From NCBI GenBank assembly GCA_002633025.1, contig NMRB01001898.1, forward strand, positions 38,487 through 102,486: a stretch of DNA of 64,000 bases. Direction: 5' to 3'. The notes under the pieces were generated by a model that saw only the letters and a program-made list of their open reading frames with translations, did no database searches and had not been told where the DNA came from. How positions within the stretch are numbered: the stretch's first letter is position 1; the number at the start of each line of letters is the position of its first letter. Shown one piece after another: positions 1 to 10,559 of this stretch. The DNA comes from Notospermus geniculatus. Its lineage: Eukaryota; Nemertea; Pilidiophora; Heteronemertea; Lineidae. The translations under genes were made by a program, and so were the position numbers.

Positions 1-524
1 AGGGCTTTCAGAAAAGTTTGGTTAACATCTCCATACCTGGTACGTTTTTGTGTAATTTGAATTTAATTAGCATCCCTAAGCTAATTCCATTTGCCAATTT
101 TATCGCAATGCACAGGGTAGATGGGAGCGATGTACACAAAACTTTTATACGGTTGGATCTACACGCAATAATGTATGGTAAACAGATAGAAATATGGTAC
201 CTCTGACTAAGATAGGCATGTTGCAAATTGCGTTCTGCCATTAGATCGCCGGATTTTGAGGTTTTCACTATTTCGTTACTGGGTTATCCCAGACAATCAA
301 AAACCTGCTTATGTGACCCAGAAGTACCATATTTCTATCTGTTTACCATACATTTATTGGGTGTAAATCCAACCATTTAAAAGTTTTGTGTACATCGCTC
401 CCATCTACCCTGTACATTGCGATAAAATTGGCAAATGGAATTAGCTTAGGGATGCTAATTAAATTCAAATTACACAAAAACGTACCAGGTATGGAGATGT
501 TAACCAAACTTTTCTGAAAGCCCT
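1..524. repeat. Foldback element, 200-bp inverted arms
   Basis: Bases 1-200 are nearly the reverse complement of 324-524, separated by a loop of about 120 bp. The tips read AGGGCTTTCAGAAAAG and its complement. A diverged arm fragment recurs near 44830-44910, so this is a dispersed family. No coding capacity is seen; the small open frames inside are palindrome artefacts. It probably lies in the 3' intron of locus A. Confidence 0.85.
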
Positions 525-1417
525 CATCATATGCAACAAGAAAATGCCAGATTTGGCTCTAAAAGAGACATGTACGCGAACCCCCCCTCCCCCCCCCAGA
601 GCCAGGACTATTACAGGGTTCTCCATGGAGCATAAGGTGGACATTACCGTAATTAATTCCAGCTGATAAAATATCAAATTGTTACTGGGGTTGTTTTAAC
701 CCCTTATTATTGGACTTAGGACCTAATACGTATTGAATTTTTAAGGCATAAACTATCCAATTTTGTGGTTTTGATATTTCATGAAATGCTCCATGAAGAA
801 TCCCATAAAAGTGTAATGTAAAATGTGCTGAAAACAGAAACTGCGTGTAGGACTGTGCCATATACTTTGTACATACATAAATGTACACAGGAAAATGTAC
901 ATGAATCGGAAAAACACATTTTTTTCGTTTCTTCATGCGTTGATTGTCCATGGTATTGGGCGATACCTAGTAGGCCTACAGGATTTATCGCATTATCTTT
1001 TTTTCTTTCTTACCATATAACCCACTGTGTCTGGCCATCGATGGTGGCGCTGACTGATAGAAAATCGCTCGTGTGCGCCATGCTTTCGGCTACTGGTATA
1101 CCGATATTATTTTCCTTATCAATGATTCTTGCATGCATGGGTCGTGGTCCTTAGCATAGTGCATACCAGCCACACTTTCATCCACCTCAAATGGAATTTA
1201 TCTGCCTGGATCCCCCTAGGCCTCACACCTTTATTGCCGTTTGACATGTTGTGCCTGAGGAAGAGCCCGGTTAAGGTTGAAAATTTGCAAAATTCGGAGA
1301 CGACTTTTCTTTTACTATCATTTTGTGTGTCGTTTATTTTTGCTCTATGTTGGATATCACATAAAATAATGATGGCAATAACCAAGACAATTTAGAATAG
1401 TATTGTTTTGTTCTTAC
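525..1417. other. Non-coding stretch, probably intron of locus A
   Basis: No exon-like segment with splice signals is seen on either strand. It holds a C-rich run near 581-597 and one diverged copy of the hammerhead-like repeat at 1251-1312. A terminal exon homologous to those of loci B and C was looked for and not found, so the 3' end of locus A probably lies left of the window. Confidence 0.5.
1251..1312 (+). repeat. Hammerhead-like dispersed repeat (copy 1, diverged)
   Basis: Contains CTGAGGA, then an imperfect stem (AGCCC / GGTT), then GAAA and a short AATTT/AAATT hairpin followed by C. The 3' flank GACGACTTTTCTTTTACT is shared with other copies. Stem II is weakened here. Confidence 0.5.
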
Positions 1418-1557
1418 TTTTAATGCCAACGGAATTTGGTTTAATTCGCATCGACGGACGGCGTTCAGAACGTTCCAGAAGTCTCTGTTCGATCGTTTTC
1501 AGATCTTGCTCCTTTCCTCTGTATTCGATTCTGACACGCACTTTGATAGAACCTTCT
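1418..1557 (-). CDS. Locus A SEA domain, C-terminal third (exon)
   Basis: A 140-bp exon, phase 2 in and phase 1 out. The acceptor is TTTCCTCTTCAG at 1558 and the donor is GTAAGAA at 1417. It encodes EGSIKVRVRIEYRGKEQD followed by a basic helix-like segment. GSIKV sits where SEA domains carry the G-S[VI]VV autoproteolysis site, so cleavage between Gly and Ser is plausible. It is preceded by the SEA-middle exon at 2451-2503 and SEA-N at 2737-2843, whose phases fit exactly. The next exon is not visible and should lie left of the window. Confidence 0.75.
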
Positions 1558-1589
1558 CTGAAGAGGAAATCAAATTCCGTGGAGAAATA

Positions 1590-2003
1590 TCGGGTGTCCC
1601 AAAAAAAGTGAACCGCTTTTTGACAAGTATTTTCTCAGCGGTAGATAAACCGAATTCATTGAAATTTTTCACAGAGTAACATCAGGTTACCATCAACACG
1701 TCTGCAAAATATCTAAGAGATCGGTCACACATTGTGCGAGTATTGTCAAATTCAAAACAGCATGTCAAAAAATCCAATATCAGAGCTAATGCAATGTGAC
1801 CTTCATCATGTTCATGCAGGTGTTGACATGCTGTTTTGAATTTGACAGTGCTCGCATAATTTGCGACCGATCTCCTAGATATTTCGTGGACGTGTTGATG
1901 ATACCCTAAGGTTACTCTGTGAAAAATTCCAATGAATTCGGTTCATCTGTCGCTGAGAAAATACTTGTCAAATAAAGCGGTTCACTTTTTTTGGGACACC
2001 CGA
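1590..2003. mobile_element. Mariner/Tc1-like MITE, 414 bp
   Basis: Perfectly placed TA target duplications (1588-1589 and 2004-2005) flank terminal inverted repeats beginning TCGGGTGTCCCAAAAAAAGT. The whole element folds back on itself (arms about 170 bp). There is no transposase. It sits only 33 bp upstream, in the minus sense, of the SEA-C exon acceptor. Confidence 0.85.
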
Positions 2004-2307
2004 TATAAGTATTATAGACGACTCAGGTCAGGGGCTTGAAAGAAGAATTATACATGTACATGTATGCATGAATAGGGAATTGTTCTCATTATTAATAGGC
2101 TACAAGGTTTTCGCCGACGACTGACACTTTTAACAAATTTATTGAAATCGAAAGTTTTCCTAACTGTTGAAAAACCAGATACAGGAATCCGTATTTCTAG
2201 GTCGATATAAAATCTGTTTCTAAGTGTTTTCACTTATAGTTCCAGCATGGATGATTCTGAAGTACATTCCAAGACTGGGTCGACCACGTGCATTTGCTAC
2301 AAAAGAG

Positions 2308-2433
2308 AGTTTTCGCAAAGCCCCCACCCGCAAACTACGCCAACGCGAATGTCTATGCTATTGTTGGGTGCACTATTCGTGGCATTGAACAATTTGGCGT
2401 TCGCGTTGGCGTTATGGAGGCTTTGCGAAAACT
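2308..2433. mobile_element. Short foldback MITE
   Basis: Inverted ends AGTTTTCGCAAAGCC / GGCTTTGCGAAAACT with inner GCG-rich arms; about 126 bp. A second copy lies at 3707-3828. It begins 17 bp downstream, in the minus sense, of the SEA-middle exon donor. Confidence 0.8.
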
Positions 2434-2450
2434 CTATTATAAATACTTAC

Positions 2451-2503
2451 TCGAATCGTACTGATAACATTTTTCCCAGCTTATCACCACATGCTTCTTT
2501 CAA
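2451..2503 (-). CDS. Locus A SEA domain, middle exon
   Basis: A 53-bp exon, phase 0 in and phase 2 out, encoding LKEACGDKLGKMLSVRFE. The acceptor is TTTTTATTTCAG and the donor GTAAGTAT. Length, phases and the LSVRFE ending match the middle SEA exons at 23475, 29453 and 57176. It corresponds to the SEA strand just before the GS cleavage turn. Confidence 0.75.
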
Positions 2504-2736
2504 CTGAAATAAAAAAATGAAATAAAAAGAAAATGAGATAGACAACTGAGTTGAGAGACAAACGACAACAGATTGTCCATGCCTTTATGGTGTTGGTCAA
2601 TAGAGTGCATCAAATGTTTCCCTTAAAATTTCTAATTCATAATAGTACAATGTAGGTGATGATGTAACGTTTGCAACTGTGCATCAACCATCGATTGCAA
2701 ATGTTTGAACTGATAACGGTTAACTGGTTCGCCTAC

Positions 2737-2843
2737 CACGTCAATTATTTGATCCTTGAGACTGTTGTACGCCTCGGAATCGGGGTCCTCCAAATCAGAT
2801 GTGAAGACCTGGTCTAGGGAAAAGGAAATCCCAATGGTGGACA
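2737..2843 (-). CDS. Locus A SEA domain, N-terminal third (exon)
   Basis: A 107-bp exon, phase 1 in and phase 0 out. It encodes STIGISFSLDQVFTSDLEDP followed by DSEAYNSLKDQIIDVV, the typical SEA opening (hydrophobic strand, F-T-x-x-L-x-D-P-x-S-x-x-Y, then a helix). Acceptor TTTTGTAG, donor GTAGGC. The phase-1 entry allows direct joining to the FN3 exon at 4028-4303. Confidence 0.75.
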
Positions 2844-3579
2844 CTACAAAACCAATGAGGACATACATGAACTCAGTCGTTATGAAAAATTGCAAAATAC
2901 TTTTTTAAAAACTGCCCTTCAACATCACACAAGTTTTCTGATAACGAATCTTAACATTTACATTACCATAGACTACATGAATTTTAAAGGGACTCTAGAG
3001 GCAGCTTTTTAGTGTATATATTGATATGATTAACAGAGAATTGATGGCATGAAGATCCAACTTGGGCATCATTTTTGAAGTAAAATTTCATCAGTGTCAA
3101 AATATGATCCACAATTCATGAGTTCGTGGTTACTAGCGCCACCTGTTGTATCGCAGTACTGTTAGTAGCCCAATAGCAAGCTGCCTCTAGAGTCCCTTTA
3201 ATTTCTCTTTGTTCCGCTTCTGAAAAGTTGCTGTTTTTTTCTTTGGGAAGCAACACTGAGATACATGTATTGGGAACACTACAAAACATGCAAAACATAA
3301 TAACACCTGGAAAACGTCCTCGCTTGATATTACCAACGGTGTATTAAAGTGATGATTGAAACATGCCACAAATTAGAATCAAACAGGGCACATCGACAGC
3401 AGGTCATAAGCAAAGTGACAAGAAGTGTTTCAGCATTAATACAGACGAACGGCAGAAATTGATGGAGATAACGACAGTTTGATATGTAGAATGTACGAAA
3501 AGGGCCAAAAATAACTGTCAATATATTGCGAAATGAATGCTCAATGCTCTCGTGGGGCGTCACCTGGCGGAGGAAATTC

Positions 3580-3662
3580 GGCTGAAAAAGGACATCAATA
3601 TATTCTTTTAAAAGTCGGGATCCTGACTTTTAAAAATATACTTTTGATGTCCTTTATCAGCC
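3580..3662. repeat. Hairpin repeat
   Basis: An 83-bp near-palindrome centred near 3621 (GGCTGAAAAAGGACATCAAT and its complement, with an A/T-rich core). It lies in the intron between the SEA-N and FN3 exons of locus A. Function is unknown; it is likely a small foldback element. Confidence 0.75.
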
Positions 3663-3706
3663 ACCGTATTACTGTACATGTACGCCAGTCACTACCAATA
3701 ACAGGG

Positions 3707-3828
3707 AGTTTTCGCAAAGCCCCCGGAACGCCATCGCGAACGCAAAACCCATTGTTCGATGCAACGAAGAGAGCACCAAACAAAAGGATAGACGTTCGCG
3801 TTGGCGTTTCGGGGGCTTTGCGAAAACT
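3707..3828. mobile_element. Short foldback MITE (second copy)
   Basis: Same family as 2308-2433: ends AGTTTTCGCAAAGCCCCC and complement, inner AACGCC/GGCGTT arms. It abuts the left boundary of the 1.1-kb tandem duplication. Confidence 0.8.
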
Positions 3829-3831
3829 GCA

Positions 3832-3900
3832 CAGGAAGTCAACCTCCAAAATTTCGCAAATTTTCGACCGCAACCGGGGTCTTCCTGAGGCACCTTTCAG
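3832..3900 (-). repeat. Hammerhead-like dispersed repeat (copy 2)
   Basis: On the minus strand: CTCAGGA, stem GACCCC/GCGGTC around GGTT, GAAA, then hairpin AATTT-GCG-AAATT and flank TGGAGGTTGACTTCCTG. The core C-U-G-A is mutated to C-U-C-A here. Confidence 0.6.
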
Positions 3901-4027
3901 TAAGACTCTGATGAGTCACTATACACTCATACCAAAAACGTGAAAGCTGAGACCCCGTGATGTTCAATGAATTGAAGCTATCAGGCAAAAAAGATGGTGA
4001 AACCTTTGACAATGTTGGCAAACTTAC

Positions 4028-4303
4028 GTGTCCTGAACTGACAGGTGTTCATAGCGCCTTCTTGATTTCCACTAACAGTATTTACTGTCACGGTGTAATT
4101 TGTTCCTGGGAGGAGATTTGATAGGACGCTCGATGGAGAGTGGACATCACGTGGAATATCAGCAGCTGTTTCTCCATTTGTTGCTGGGTCGATAGTGATT
4201 CTGTATCCATCGTAATTAGTCAGTTTGGGTGCATCAAAGGAAACAGTGGCTGATGTGCTGGATATATTGGAAACTTGGATTTCGGACTCGATCTCTGGTG
4301 GCG
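4028..4303 (-). CDS. Locus A fibronectin type III module, exon 2
   Basis: A 276-bp phase 1-1 exon (acceptor TTTCAG at 4304, donor GTAAGT at 4027). It encodes a full FN3 fold: PPEIESEIQVSNISSTSATV (strands A-B, with Phe in place of the usual Trp), YDGYRITIDP (strand C), then PGTNYTVTVNTV with the signature Tyr of strand F, ending in FRT. It is one residue shorter than the locus B copies (LTNYDGY instead of LTDNYDGY). It is a tandem duplicate of 5138-5413 and joins in phase to SEA-N at 2843. Confidence 0.88.
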
Positions 4304-4941
4304 CTGAAACAAGAATAATGCGTGGTTGATAAGTCACAGACTTTCAGGACAATGAACAGGAGACTCGTCAGTAGTTCATATTCCCGTCTCGCCTTTTCCC
4401 ATTTCGCCATCTTTTCCCATTAATGAGGCACAGGCTTCGAGGATATGGACTCGATGAACAGGATGCTCAAATTTTTTTCATTCTGATTGAATTTCCCATT
4501 CCTGTGGAGTACAGGACAGTGAGGGAACGGATTTAAGCTTTCGTACAAAATAAAATTTTAGGGCCCACCTATTGGTGTTTTTCCGAATTAGATCAATCAG
4601 TTCGATGGAATGGTTAAATACATTTTAATTTTTTATTAAGAAACCCGCCAATCATTTTTTAGTCCCTGCAATTATCAAACTCCCTTTCAGCCTATCTTCA
4701 TTCACTCAATATTATCCACAGTATTCCCAAACCCCTGCTCTTGTTCATATACTATATACATGTATGTACATGTACAGGCCCTGAAAAAATTATTACACTA
4801 CCTCTGTTATTTCCAATCTTTTGCCGTTCCAAAACTAGACCTACAAAAACTCCTATTCACCCTTACATGCAACTGGCAAAGGCTGAGCAAGTTAACCAGC
4901 ACAAAAAATATGATACTGTTTGCAGAATGATGGTAGGGGCA

Positions 4942-5010
4942 CAGGAAGTCAACCTCCAAAATTTCGCAAATTTTCGACCGCAACCGGGGTCTTCCTGAGG
5001 CACCTTTCAG
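4942..5010 (-). repeat. Hammerhead-like dispersed repeat (copy 3, duplicated with the FN3 unit)
   Basis: Identical in organisation to 3832-3900, carried along by the 1110-bp tandem duplication. Confidence 0.6.
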
Positions 5011-5137
5011 TAAGACTCTGATGAGTCACTATACACTCATACCAAAAACGTGAAAGCTGAGACCCCGTGATGTTCAATGAATTGAAGCTATCAGGCAAAA
5101 AAGATGGTGAAACCTTTGACAATGTTGGCAAACTTAC

Positions 5138-5413
5138 GTGTCCTGAACTGACAGGTGTTCATAGCGCCTTCTTGATTTCCACTAACAGTATTTACTGTCA
5201 CGGTGTAATCTGTTCCTGGGACGAGATTTGATAGGACGCTCGATGGAGAGTGGACATCACGTGGAATATCAGCAGCTGTTTCTCCATTTGTTGCTGGGTC
5301 GATAGTGATTCTGTATCCATCGTAATTAGTCAGTTTGGGTGCATCAAAGGAAACAGTGGCTGATGTGCTGGATATACTGGAAACCTGAATTTCGGACTCT
5401 ATCTCTGGTGGCA
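5138..5413 (-). CDS. Locus A fibronectin type III module, exon 1
   Basis: A 276-bp phase 1-1 exon with acceptor TTTTAG at 5414 and donor GTAAGT at 5137. It encodes the same FN3 sequence as 4028-4303 with only a few changes (for example SSISSTS, LVPGTDYTV). It is the first FN3 exon downstream of the ankyrin exon, and its phase-1 entry matches that exon's phase-1 exit (CACAG before GTAATA). The splice would create Val-Pro-Pro-Glu at the ANK/FN3 joint. Confidence 0.88.
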
Positions 5414-6210
5414 CTAAAACAAGAACAATGCTTGGTTGATAAGTCACAGACTTTCAGGACAATGAACAGGAGACTCGTCAGTAGTTCATATTCCCGTCTC
5501 GCCTTTTCCCATTTCGCCACACAGGCTTCGAGGATATGGACTCGATGAACAGGATGCTCAAATTTTGTTCATTTCGATTCAATTTCCCATTCCTGTGGAG
5601 TACAGGACAGTGAGGGAACGGATTTAAGCTGTCGTACAAAATAAAATTTTAGGGTCTACCTATTGGTGTTTTTCCGAATTGATAGATCTATCAGTTCGAC
5701 GGAATGGTTAAATACATTTTAATTTTTTATTAAGAAACCCGCCAAAGAGACCGAATCTCAAACAATCATTTTTTTAGTCCCTGCAATTATCAAACTCCCT
5801 TTCAGCCTATCAATATTATCGACAGTATTCCCAAACCCCTGCTCTTGTTCATATACTACATAATGTGTACAGGTCATGAAAAAATTATTACACTACCTCT
5901 CTGTTATTTCCAATCTTTGCCGTTCCAAAACTAGACCCACAAAAACTCCTATTCACCCTTACATGCCACTGGCAAAGGCTGAGCAAGATAACCAGCGCAA
6001 AAAATATGATACTGTTTGCAGAATGATGGTAGAGGTACTAACGATTTTATACATGTACCAATGTAGCCTCATATTAATTACATGTAGGCCTACATGTACA
6101 TGTACATGTACCTCTTGGCCACTGATGGAAAAGTTGGATAATTATTGTAAACTGGCGTTATCAAAAGAAGGAAAATATGTCGGTCTACTCTTTGTAAGCA
6201 TAATTATTAC

Positions 6211-9127
6211 CTGTGGAAGATTGCAATTGGTAGGTGGGATGTGTTTCCAGCACATCAACATACTGCGACTCAGTCTGGCAAACATTCTTGGGGGTATGCA
6301 GCATATCTCGTCTTTCTTCCTCATCACTATATGCCCCCTCTATAACCCTCGTCATCCGCCTCCTTTCCCTTCTCAACAGTTCCATTATTTTTGGTTGTTG
6401 CGATATTGCTGCATACTGCTCAACACTTGCTCCTTTTTTATCCCTGGCATTGACATCACCACCGGCCTTTATCAACAGGTCCATTATTATGGGACCCACG
6501 TTGCTGTTTTGTGCGGCATAGTGCATAACACTGGCTCCTTTACCATCTTTGTCATTGACAGCACCACCAGCCTTTATCAACAGTTCCATTATCTCGGGAC
6601 CCCAGTTGTTGTTTTGTGCGGCAAAGTGCATAACACTGGCTCCGTTACCATCTTTGTCATTGACATCTCCACCATCCTTTATCAACTGATCCATTATTTC
6701 GGGACCCAAGGAGTCGTTTTTTGCTGCATAATGCATAACACTTGCTCCTTTACCATCTTTGGCATTGACATCTCCACCAGCCTTTATCAACTGATCCATT
6801 ATTTCGGGACCCAAGGAGTCGTTTTTTGCTGCATAATGCATAACACTGGCTCCTTTATCATCCTTGGCATTGACATCTCCACCAGCCTTTATCAACAGAT
6901 CCAGTATTTCGGGACACCAGTACATGAAGCTTCTTTGTGCGACACAATGCATAACACTTACTCTTTTATCGTCCTCGGCATTGACATCTCCACCTGCCTT
7001 AATCAACAGGTCCACTAGTTTGGGAAGCAAGTACTTGTTTCGTGCGGCATAGTGCATAACACTCGCTCCTTTGCCATCTTTGTCATTGACATCGCCACCA
7101 GCCTTTATCAACAGATCCAATACTTCCAGAACCGAGTTGCTCTGTTGTACTGCATAGTGCATAACACTCGCTCCTTTGCCATCTTTGTCATTGACATCTC
7201 CACCAGCCTTTATCAACAGATTCAGTATTTCGGGACACAAGTAGCTGCTTTGTGCGACATAGTGCATAAAACTCGCTCCTTTGTCATCTTTGTCATTGAT
7301 ATTTCCACCAGCCTTTATCAACAGATCCAGTACTTCAGGACGCCAGATGCTGCTTTGTGCGACATAGTGCATAAAACTCGCTCCTTTGTCATCTTTGTCA
7401 TTGACATCTCCACCAGCCTTTATCAACAGATCCAGTACTTCAGGACGCCAGTTGATGTTTTGTGCGACATAGTGCATAACACTGGCTCCTTTGTCATCTT
7501 TGTCATCGACATCTCCACCGGCCTTTATTAACAGATCCAGTATTTCGGGACGACAGTAGCTCGTTTGTGCGACATAGTGCATAACACTGGCTCCTTTGCC
7601 ATCTTTGTCATTGACATCACCACCAGCCTTTATCAACAGATCCAGTATTTCGGGACACCAGTTTCTGTTTTGTGTGGCATGGTGCATAACACTTGCTCCG
7701 TTGGCATCCTTGTTCTTGGCATGGACATCTCCACCGGCCTTTATCAACAGATCCAGTATTTCTGGACGCAAGGAGTCATTTTGTACGACACAGTGCATAA
7801 CACTTTCTCCTTTGTCATCCATGGCATTGACATCTCCACCGGCCTTTATCAACAAATCCAGTATTTCTGGACGCAAGGAGTCGTTTTGTACGACACAGTG
7901 CATAACACTTTCTCCTTTGTCATCCTTGGCATTGACATCTCCACCGGCCTTTATCAACAGATCCAGTATTTCGGGACACCAGTTTCTGTTTCGTGTGGCA
8001 TAGTGCATAACACTTGCTCCTTTGTCATCCTTGGCATTGACATCTCCACCGGCCTTTATCAACTGATCCAGTATTTCGGGACACAAGGAGTCGTTTTGTA
8101 CGATACAGTGCATGACACTTACTCCTTTGCCATCCTTGGTATTGACATCTCCACCGGCCTTTATCAACAGATCCAGTATTTCGGGACACCAGTTTCTGTT
8201 TCGTGTGGCATAGTGCATAACACTTGCTCCTTTGTCATCCTTGGCATTGACATCTCCACCGGCCTTTATCAACTGATCCAGTATTTCGGGACACAAGGAG
8301 TCGTTTTGTACGATATAGTGCATGACACTTGCTCCTTTGGCATCCTTTACCTTAACATTGACATCTCCTCCAGCCTTTATCAACATATCCAGTATTTCGG
8401 GACACCAGTTTCTGTTTTTTTGTGTGGCATAGTCCATAACACTCGCTCCATTGCCATCTTTGGCATTGACATCTCCAGCAGCCTTTATCAACTGATCCAT
8501 TATTTCGGGACCCAAGGAGTCGTTTTTTGCTGCATAATGCATAACACTTGCTCCTTTACCATCTTTGGCATTGACATCTCCACCAGCCTTTATCAACTGA
8601 TCCATTATTTCGGGACCCAAGGAGTCGTTTTTTGCTGCATAATGCATAACACTTGCTCCTTTACTATCTTTGTCATTGACATCGCCACCAGCCTTTATCA
8701 ACTGACCCATTATTTCGTGATGCAAGGAGTCGTTTTTTGCTGCATAATGCATAACACTTGCTCCTTTACCATCTTTGTCATTGACATCTCCACCATCTCC
8801 ACCAGCCCTTATCAACAGATCCAGTATTTGGGGATGCCAACATGTGTCTTGTGCAACAAAGTGCATAGCACTTTTTCCTTTATCATCCTTGGCATTGACA
8901 TCTCCACCTGCCTTTATCAACAGATCCACTACATCCACACGGCAGGATCCTGCAGCGTAATGCATAACACTCCTTCCTCTATTGTCCTTGACATTGACAT
9001 TTCCTGATGTTGTTATCAAATCTTTCACTCTGTGCCAATTTCTTCCTTTTGCTGCCTGAAGTATCGTAAGAGTACATTCATCATCATTATCACGGGATGT
9101 CACGTGCCACATCTCATCTATTGAAAT

Positions 9128-9179
<52 letters not shown>

Positions 9180-9529
9180 CATGAAGTGCTGTCACCCAGT
9201 CTCACTCTCAATTCGTCGTAGAACCGTAATCGTTCTCCTCTGTATGCACATTTATCACTTGGCCGACGTGTCGAGTACATGTCGTCCCTGGCTGAAGATG
9301 ATTCCGAAGGTTTCATGATGTCAGACTGAGTAACAGATCCAACCTCTTCTTTGGGCAGTTTCTCATCCATGGCGAAAGACGATGACAAAGGTTTCAGGAT
9401 GTCAGTTTCGGTAACAGATACAACCTGTTCTTTGCGCAGTTTCTCATCCATGGTGAAAGACGATGGAAGAGGTTTCAAGAAATCCGGTTTGGTAACAGAT
9501 TCAACTTCTTTGGGCAATTTCTCATCCAT
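6211..9529 (-). CDS. Locus A ankyrin-repeat protein, giant exon
   Basis: One open exon of 1,106 codons ending at a donor (CACAG|GTAATA) in phase 1. Residues 1 to about 100 are copies of a roughly 33-residue element (DEKLPKE...SVT.TDILKPL). A run of 16 Asp follows near residue 130, and then about 25 ankyrin repeats run to near residue 1065. The usual TPLH turn is replaced by SVMH (GASVMHYAAQ...LIKAGGDVNAKD). Repeats are strikingly alike; the KNDSLGPEIMDQLIKAGGDV block occurs at both ends of the array. There is no signal peptide. The chosen start is the first in-frame ATG (ACCATGG). The ATG homologous to that of locus B lies at 9705 but is out of frame after an A6 run (see 9530-9841). Reading past the donor gives a stop after five codons, so splicing is expected. 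The product is probably a cytosolic scaffold-like protein continuing into FN3 and SEA. Confidence 0.93.
9130..9180. repeat. ATC/GAT trinucleotide run coding poly-Asp
   Basis: A pure ATC repeat on the plus strand gives 16 consecutive Asp codons in the ankyrin exon. Locus B has only a three-Asp stretch at the same place, so this is a microsatellite expansion. Confidence 0.95.
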
Positions 9530-9841
9530 GGTGAAAGGCGATGGAAAAGGTTTCAAGATGTCAGTATTGGTAAGACAGCCGATCTGTGTTTTGAGTAGTT
9601 TGTCATCCACGGCGACAGACGATGGCAAAGGTTTCAAGATTTCAGTTTTTGTAGCGGTAACAGATCCAATCTGCTTTTTTGCTCTTTCAGCAGCTTCTCA
9701 TCCATGGCTACAGTCTTTCCATATCTTCCCCTCACTCTACCCAAAGCCCTGGTATCGAGGTGGAACGCCTAATCCCTTGATAATCTGGTTCACCTGTTGT
9801 AGTAGCTGTCAGTGTCTTCAATTTATCCCTAAATGTAGAAC
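9530..9841 (-). other. 5' part of the locus A ankyrin exon: UTR and frameshifted start
   Basis: An acceptor (GTTTTCCAG at 9842) opens the exon, and the sequence down to the ATG at 9705 is conserved with 37609-37720 of locus B (GATACCAGGGCTTTGGGTAG). From ATG 9705 the frame reads MDEKLLKEQKS and stops after 23 codons. The conserved repeat (QIGSVTATKTEILKPL) is in another frame, entered one base short at an A6 homopolymer. Either a sequencing indel, or translation now starts at 9529. Confidence 0.65.
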
Positions 9842-10009
9842 CTGGAAAACGACAGGAAATATTTGACTCTGTTTATGTTAACCAATTCAGTCCACTCGCC
9901 AAGCAACAAAGGAATTTGGATGGTTTGAAAGTAAGGTATTTTTTTCAAAACCATGAATTTGTCTAAGTTTCATGGACCCAGACAGCAGAGCTACGTTGGC
10001 ACAACGTCG

Positions 10010-10555
10010 GCAGAAGTTGGCAAAGGTTGGCGAACGTCGGACGTTGGTAGATGGTCATTTTCCGACGTTGATCTGACGTTGGGAATAGGTAATTCACGAC
10101 GATGGGATTTGGGCAAGTGTCGGCCGAGAGTTGTTTATCTACGTTGGCCCAACGTTGATATTTGGATGGTGCTCAGTCGTTGATATTTGGTCATATGCCG
10201 ACGTTGGGAGTTGGCAGTTTACGACGATTTGTGCATGAGTCGGCCACGGGTTGTTCATCAACGTTGGCCCGACGTTGCTATTTGGAGGGTGCTCTCTAGT
10301 TGATAATTGGTCATATGCCGATGTTGGTCTGACGTTGGGAGTTGGTAGTTTACGACGATTTGCGCAGAGGTCGGCCACGGGTTGTTCATCAACGTTGGCC
10401 CGACGTTGCTATTTGGAGGGTGCTCTCTAGTTGATAATTGGTCATGTTCCGACGTTGGTCTGACGTTGGGAGAAGGTAGTTCACGGCGGTCTAACCATAG
10501 TCGGCCAAAGGTTGTTCATCTACGTTGACCCGACATTGATATTTGGAGGGTGCTC
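10010..10555 (+). repeat. Tandem repeat, about 125-131 bp period, four copies
   Basis: Blocks beginning TTGTTCATCAACGTTGGCCC recur near 10137, 10260, 10391 and 10520, followed by TATTTGGAGGGTGCTC. This is the subterminal repeat array of the surrounding DNA element. Confidence 0.85.
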
Positions 10556-10559
10556 CCAG

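Larger units (their letters stand above)
3831..6034. repeat. Tandem duplication of a 1.1-kb FN3-exon unit
   Basis: Copy 1 (3831-4940) and copy 2 (4941 to about 6034) align along their full length at an offset of 1110 bp, including both exon edges (4028/5138 and 4303/5413), the hammerhead-like repeat and the flanking intron. Divergence is a few percent plus small indels, so the duplication is fairly recent. It raised the FN3 count of locus A from one to two. Confidence 0.9.

Noticed and set aside
5876-9007. Long plus-strand open frames (up to 480 codons) opposite the locus A ankyrin exon
   Set aside because: They are the antisense of a 99-108-bp coding repeat; the 3-multiple period keeps one antisense frame open. 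The same happens opposite locus B. No start context, domain or splice logic supports them.
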